Origin: Idiomarina aquatica
GTDB taxonomy: Bacteria; Pseudomonadota; Gammaproteobacteria; Enterobacterales; Alteromonadaceae
Assembly (NCBI RefSeq): GCF_004362895.1
Contig: NZ_SNXI01000019.1
Coordinates: forward strand, 1-46,221
Direction of reading: 5' to 3'
DNA: 46,221 nt
Below, in pieces: positions 45,145-46,221 of the stretch. The notes beneath the pieces were generated by a model. That model saw only the letters and a program-made list of their open reading frames with translations. It did not search any database and had not been told where the DNA came from. The translations under genes and the position numbers were made by a program. Position 1 is the stretch's first letter, and the number at the start of each line of letters is the position of its first letter.

Positions 45145-45981
45145 TTGGCAAAGGTAAGCTTTCTGGATAAGAGAATTTTCAGGCAATTTCTTGAAGTTGT
45201 CTCTGTAATAAGTGTAGTGGCGTCCCTTACATTTATTTTTGTTGAGATACCTAAAGGTTGCAAGCTCGCAGTGGGTGGCATATTTTTAATATTGCTTTTA
45301 TTGGTTTACGTGGCTCTGTGGGTTAGATCTAATAACTTGCAGCAGATTCACACTAAAATCGAGGGAAGTGATGTCATAATTAAACAAGGGGATATATTTG
45401 AACAGCCTGATTTTAAAGTCATAGCATTTAATGAGTATTTAGATACGCAAGTGGATGAAAAAATTATATCTGGCAACTCACTGAATGGCATATTCATTAA
45501 GAGCCATCTTGACACCTCAGTTGTTGATCTTGATCGTTATATCGAAAAATATCCTTTCGAAGATGAAGATGTTGTTGGCAAAAATCCGGAGAGAAAGAGC
45601 GGAAAAAAGACGCGCTTCGAAATTGGATCAATTTGTGTATATGGTGAGTATCTTTTAACAGCTTTTTCGAAATTTGATGATAAAAACCGAGCTCGGTTGA
45701 CGATGCCGGAGTATCTCGGCTTTCTTATTAAATTCTGGGACAAGGTAAATAGAATCTATGCACAAAAAAGCGTTTCGGTCCCGATTTTCGGATCAGGGAT
45801 AACGCGGATTAAGGAGCACAAAAATATCAGTGATGAAGACTTGCTTAAGATCATGCTTTGGACATTCAGGATTAGTGAAATGCGATTCAAATATCCAGCA
45901 AAACTAACTATTATTATTCATCCGAAGAAAATGGACACTATTAACTTGCTCGATATTAAATCGTCCAACAATGGGCTTTAA
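45145..45981 (+). CDS. thsA: ThsA-like effector: two membrane helices plus Macro domain (type II Thoeris)
   Basis: A 278-residue protein starting with TTG, supported by AAGGGAG (45131-45137) 7 bp upstream; no other in-frame start exists before residue 187. Two membrane helices (about 16-33 and 41-60) lead into a Macro-type domain (about 75-262). It carries KVIAFNEYLDTQVDEKIIS (91-109), LTAFSKFDDKNRA (171-183) and the ligand-loop VPIFGSGITR (212-221). This order and these motifs match the ThsA Macro family (formerly DUF6430). In type II Thoeris the TIR protein makes a histidine-ADP-ribose signal that binds the Macro domain and triggers the membrane effector. Composition differs from the rest of the window: 18 of 60 bases are G or C in 45421-45480. 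Confidence 0.85.
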   Translation: MAKVSFLDKRIFRQFLEVVSVISVVASLTFIFVEIPKGCKLAVGGIFLILLLLVYVALWVRSNNLQQIHTKIEGSDVIIKQGDIFEQPDFKVIAFNEYLDTQVDEKIISGNSLNGIFIKSHLDTSVVDLDRYIEKYPFEDEDVVGKNPERKSGKKTRFEIGSICVYGEYLLTAFSKFDDKNRARLTMPEYLGFLIKFWDKVNRIYAQKSVSVPIFGSGITRIKEHKNISDEDLLKIMLWTFRISEMRFKYPAKLTIIIHPKKMDTINLLDIKSSNNGL

Positions 45982-46023
45982 CAATTAGCACCAATAACGA
46001 AAATTATAAGGTTAGGATCAGAA

Positions 46024-46137
46024 ATGGCATATCGAAACGGAAATTATTCAGCATTTTACGTCAGTGAGCCTTTCACTGAAGGTAGTCTGGGCGCTCATGC
46101 AACTAGAGATTTTGTAAGCTACAGCAGGCCTTGTTGA
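46024..46137 (+). pseudogene. thsB: ThsB (TIR-like) gene, truncated after about 30 codons
   Basis: Begins 42 bp after thsA with SD AGGA (46014-46017) 6 bp before the ATG. The first residues, MAYRNGNYSAFYVSEPF, continuing through a GAHATRDF segment, match the N-terminus of the ThsB/DUF1863 TIR-like family, where a YYN-type segment and about 150 more residues should follow. Here the frame reads VSYSRPC and stops. None of the TIR motifs that follow in the family (for example an RDGSDWE-like segment) occurs in any forward frame of the remaining sequence. The break lies at about 46113-46117. The protein could not make the signal that activates ThsA. Confidence 0.75.
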
Positions 46138-46221
46138 TCAAATCATTATTGAGGGTAAACTCCCCCTTTCCCCAACTCGGGGTTAGCGCACCATTTCGCT
46201 CACAGGCATACCAAGGCGTGT
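46114..46221. other. Unrelated sequence joined to the thsB fragment
   Basis: From about 46114 the sequence no longer encodes ThsB and becomes richer in G+C. It holds C-rich and G-rich runs and the hairpin CCCC-AACTC-GGGG (near 46165-46178). One minus-strand frame is open from the right edge and ends at a TAG inside the thsB fragment. The junction starts GTAAGC, like the tips of IS66-type elements, but six bases prove nothing. An inserted mobile element or a deletion joint are the main options. Confidence 0.45.

Noticed and set aside
45087-45170. A 27-codon ORF and a 10-codon ORF (45100-45132) as leader peptides of thsA
   Set aside because: Neither has a good SD; the real SD AAGGGAG is placed for the TTG at 45145. 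No attenuator-like arrangement is visible.
46114-46221. Firm assignment of the right edge to an IS66-family element
   Set aside because: Only the terminal GTAAGC agrees; no transposase motif is readable in 108 bp, so it is kept as a hypothesis only.

Overview
The window looks like chromosomal DNA from a marine gammaproteobacterium of the Alteromonadales, most probably Idiomarina or a close relative. That placement is an inference. It rests on the neighbourhoods (trmO-proS with rcsF nearby, gcvA-ygdD-rlmM, the liu operon beside atoB and mmsA, DUF3301-DUF3549-YqcC-truC) and on how much of the window is devoted to amino-acid catabolism. I saw no rRNA, tRNA or CRISPR array.

Layout. 1-4.4 kb: proS, trmO, an exported DUF4097-like protein behind a good sigma-54 promoter, rcsF and an H-NS gene. 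4.5-17.3 kb (minus strand): a long, tightly packed leucine/isovalerate operon, liuR-liuA-liuB-liuC-liuD-liuE-aacS, followed by a membrane GGDEF-EAL protein and ETF-ubiquinone oxidoreductase, closed by a terminator. 17.4-25.1 kb: atoB, a convergent EamA transporter, and a valine-catabolic operon (mmsA, acyl-CoA dehydrogenase, 3-hydroxyisobutyryl-CoA hydrolase, mmsB, SDR), also ending at a terminator. A perfect 16-bp palindrome between liuR and atoB is the likely LiuR operator. Leucine is taken to acetoacetate plus acetyl-CoA, AacS reactivates acetoacetate, AtoB splits it, and ETF-QO passes acyl-CoA dehydrogenase electrons to quinone.

25.1-28.1 kb: gcvA, an alpha/beta hydrolase, ygdD and rlmM, four abutting genes. 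28.18-28.36 kb: a large nested-hairpin intergenic repeat. 28.4-34.4 kb (minus strand): NAD-type isocitrate dehydrogenase, an unrecognised 511-aa protein, a DUF3192 protein, ppnN and a coiled-coil diguanylate cyclase. 34.6-41.9 kb: an M61 peptidase, queF, syd, a GNAT protein, DUF3301, DUF3549, yqcC, truC and a lipoprotein. 42.1-44.7 kb: a secreted M1-like peptidase, a secreted thioredoxin-fold protein and a tiny membrane protein.

The right edge (44.7-46.2 kb) is different: A+T-rich, with an unexplained leader region. It carries a protein with two membrane segments and a Macro domain (45145-45981) that matches the effector ThsA of type II Thoeris anti-phage systems. The next gene starts exactly as a ThsB TIR-like protein but breaks off after about 30 recognisable residues and runs into unrelated sequence. 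The best reading is a Thoeris defence locus whose TIR signalling gene has been interrupted or replaced, leaving the effector. This is the most interesting part of the window.
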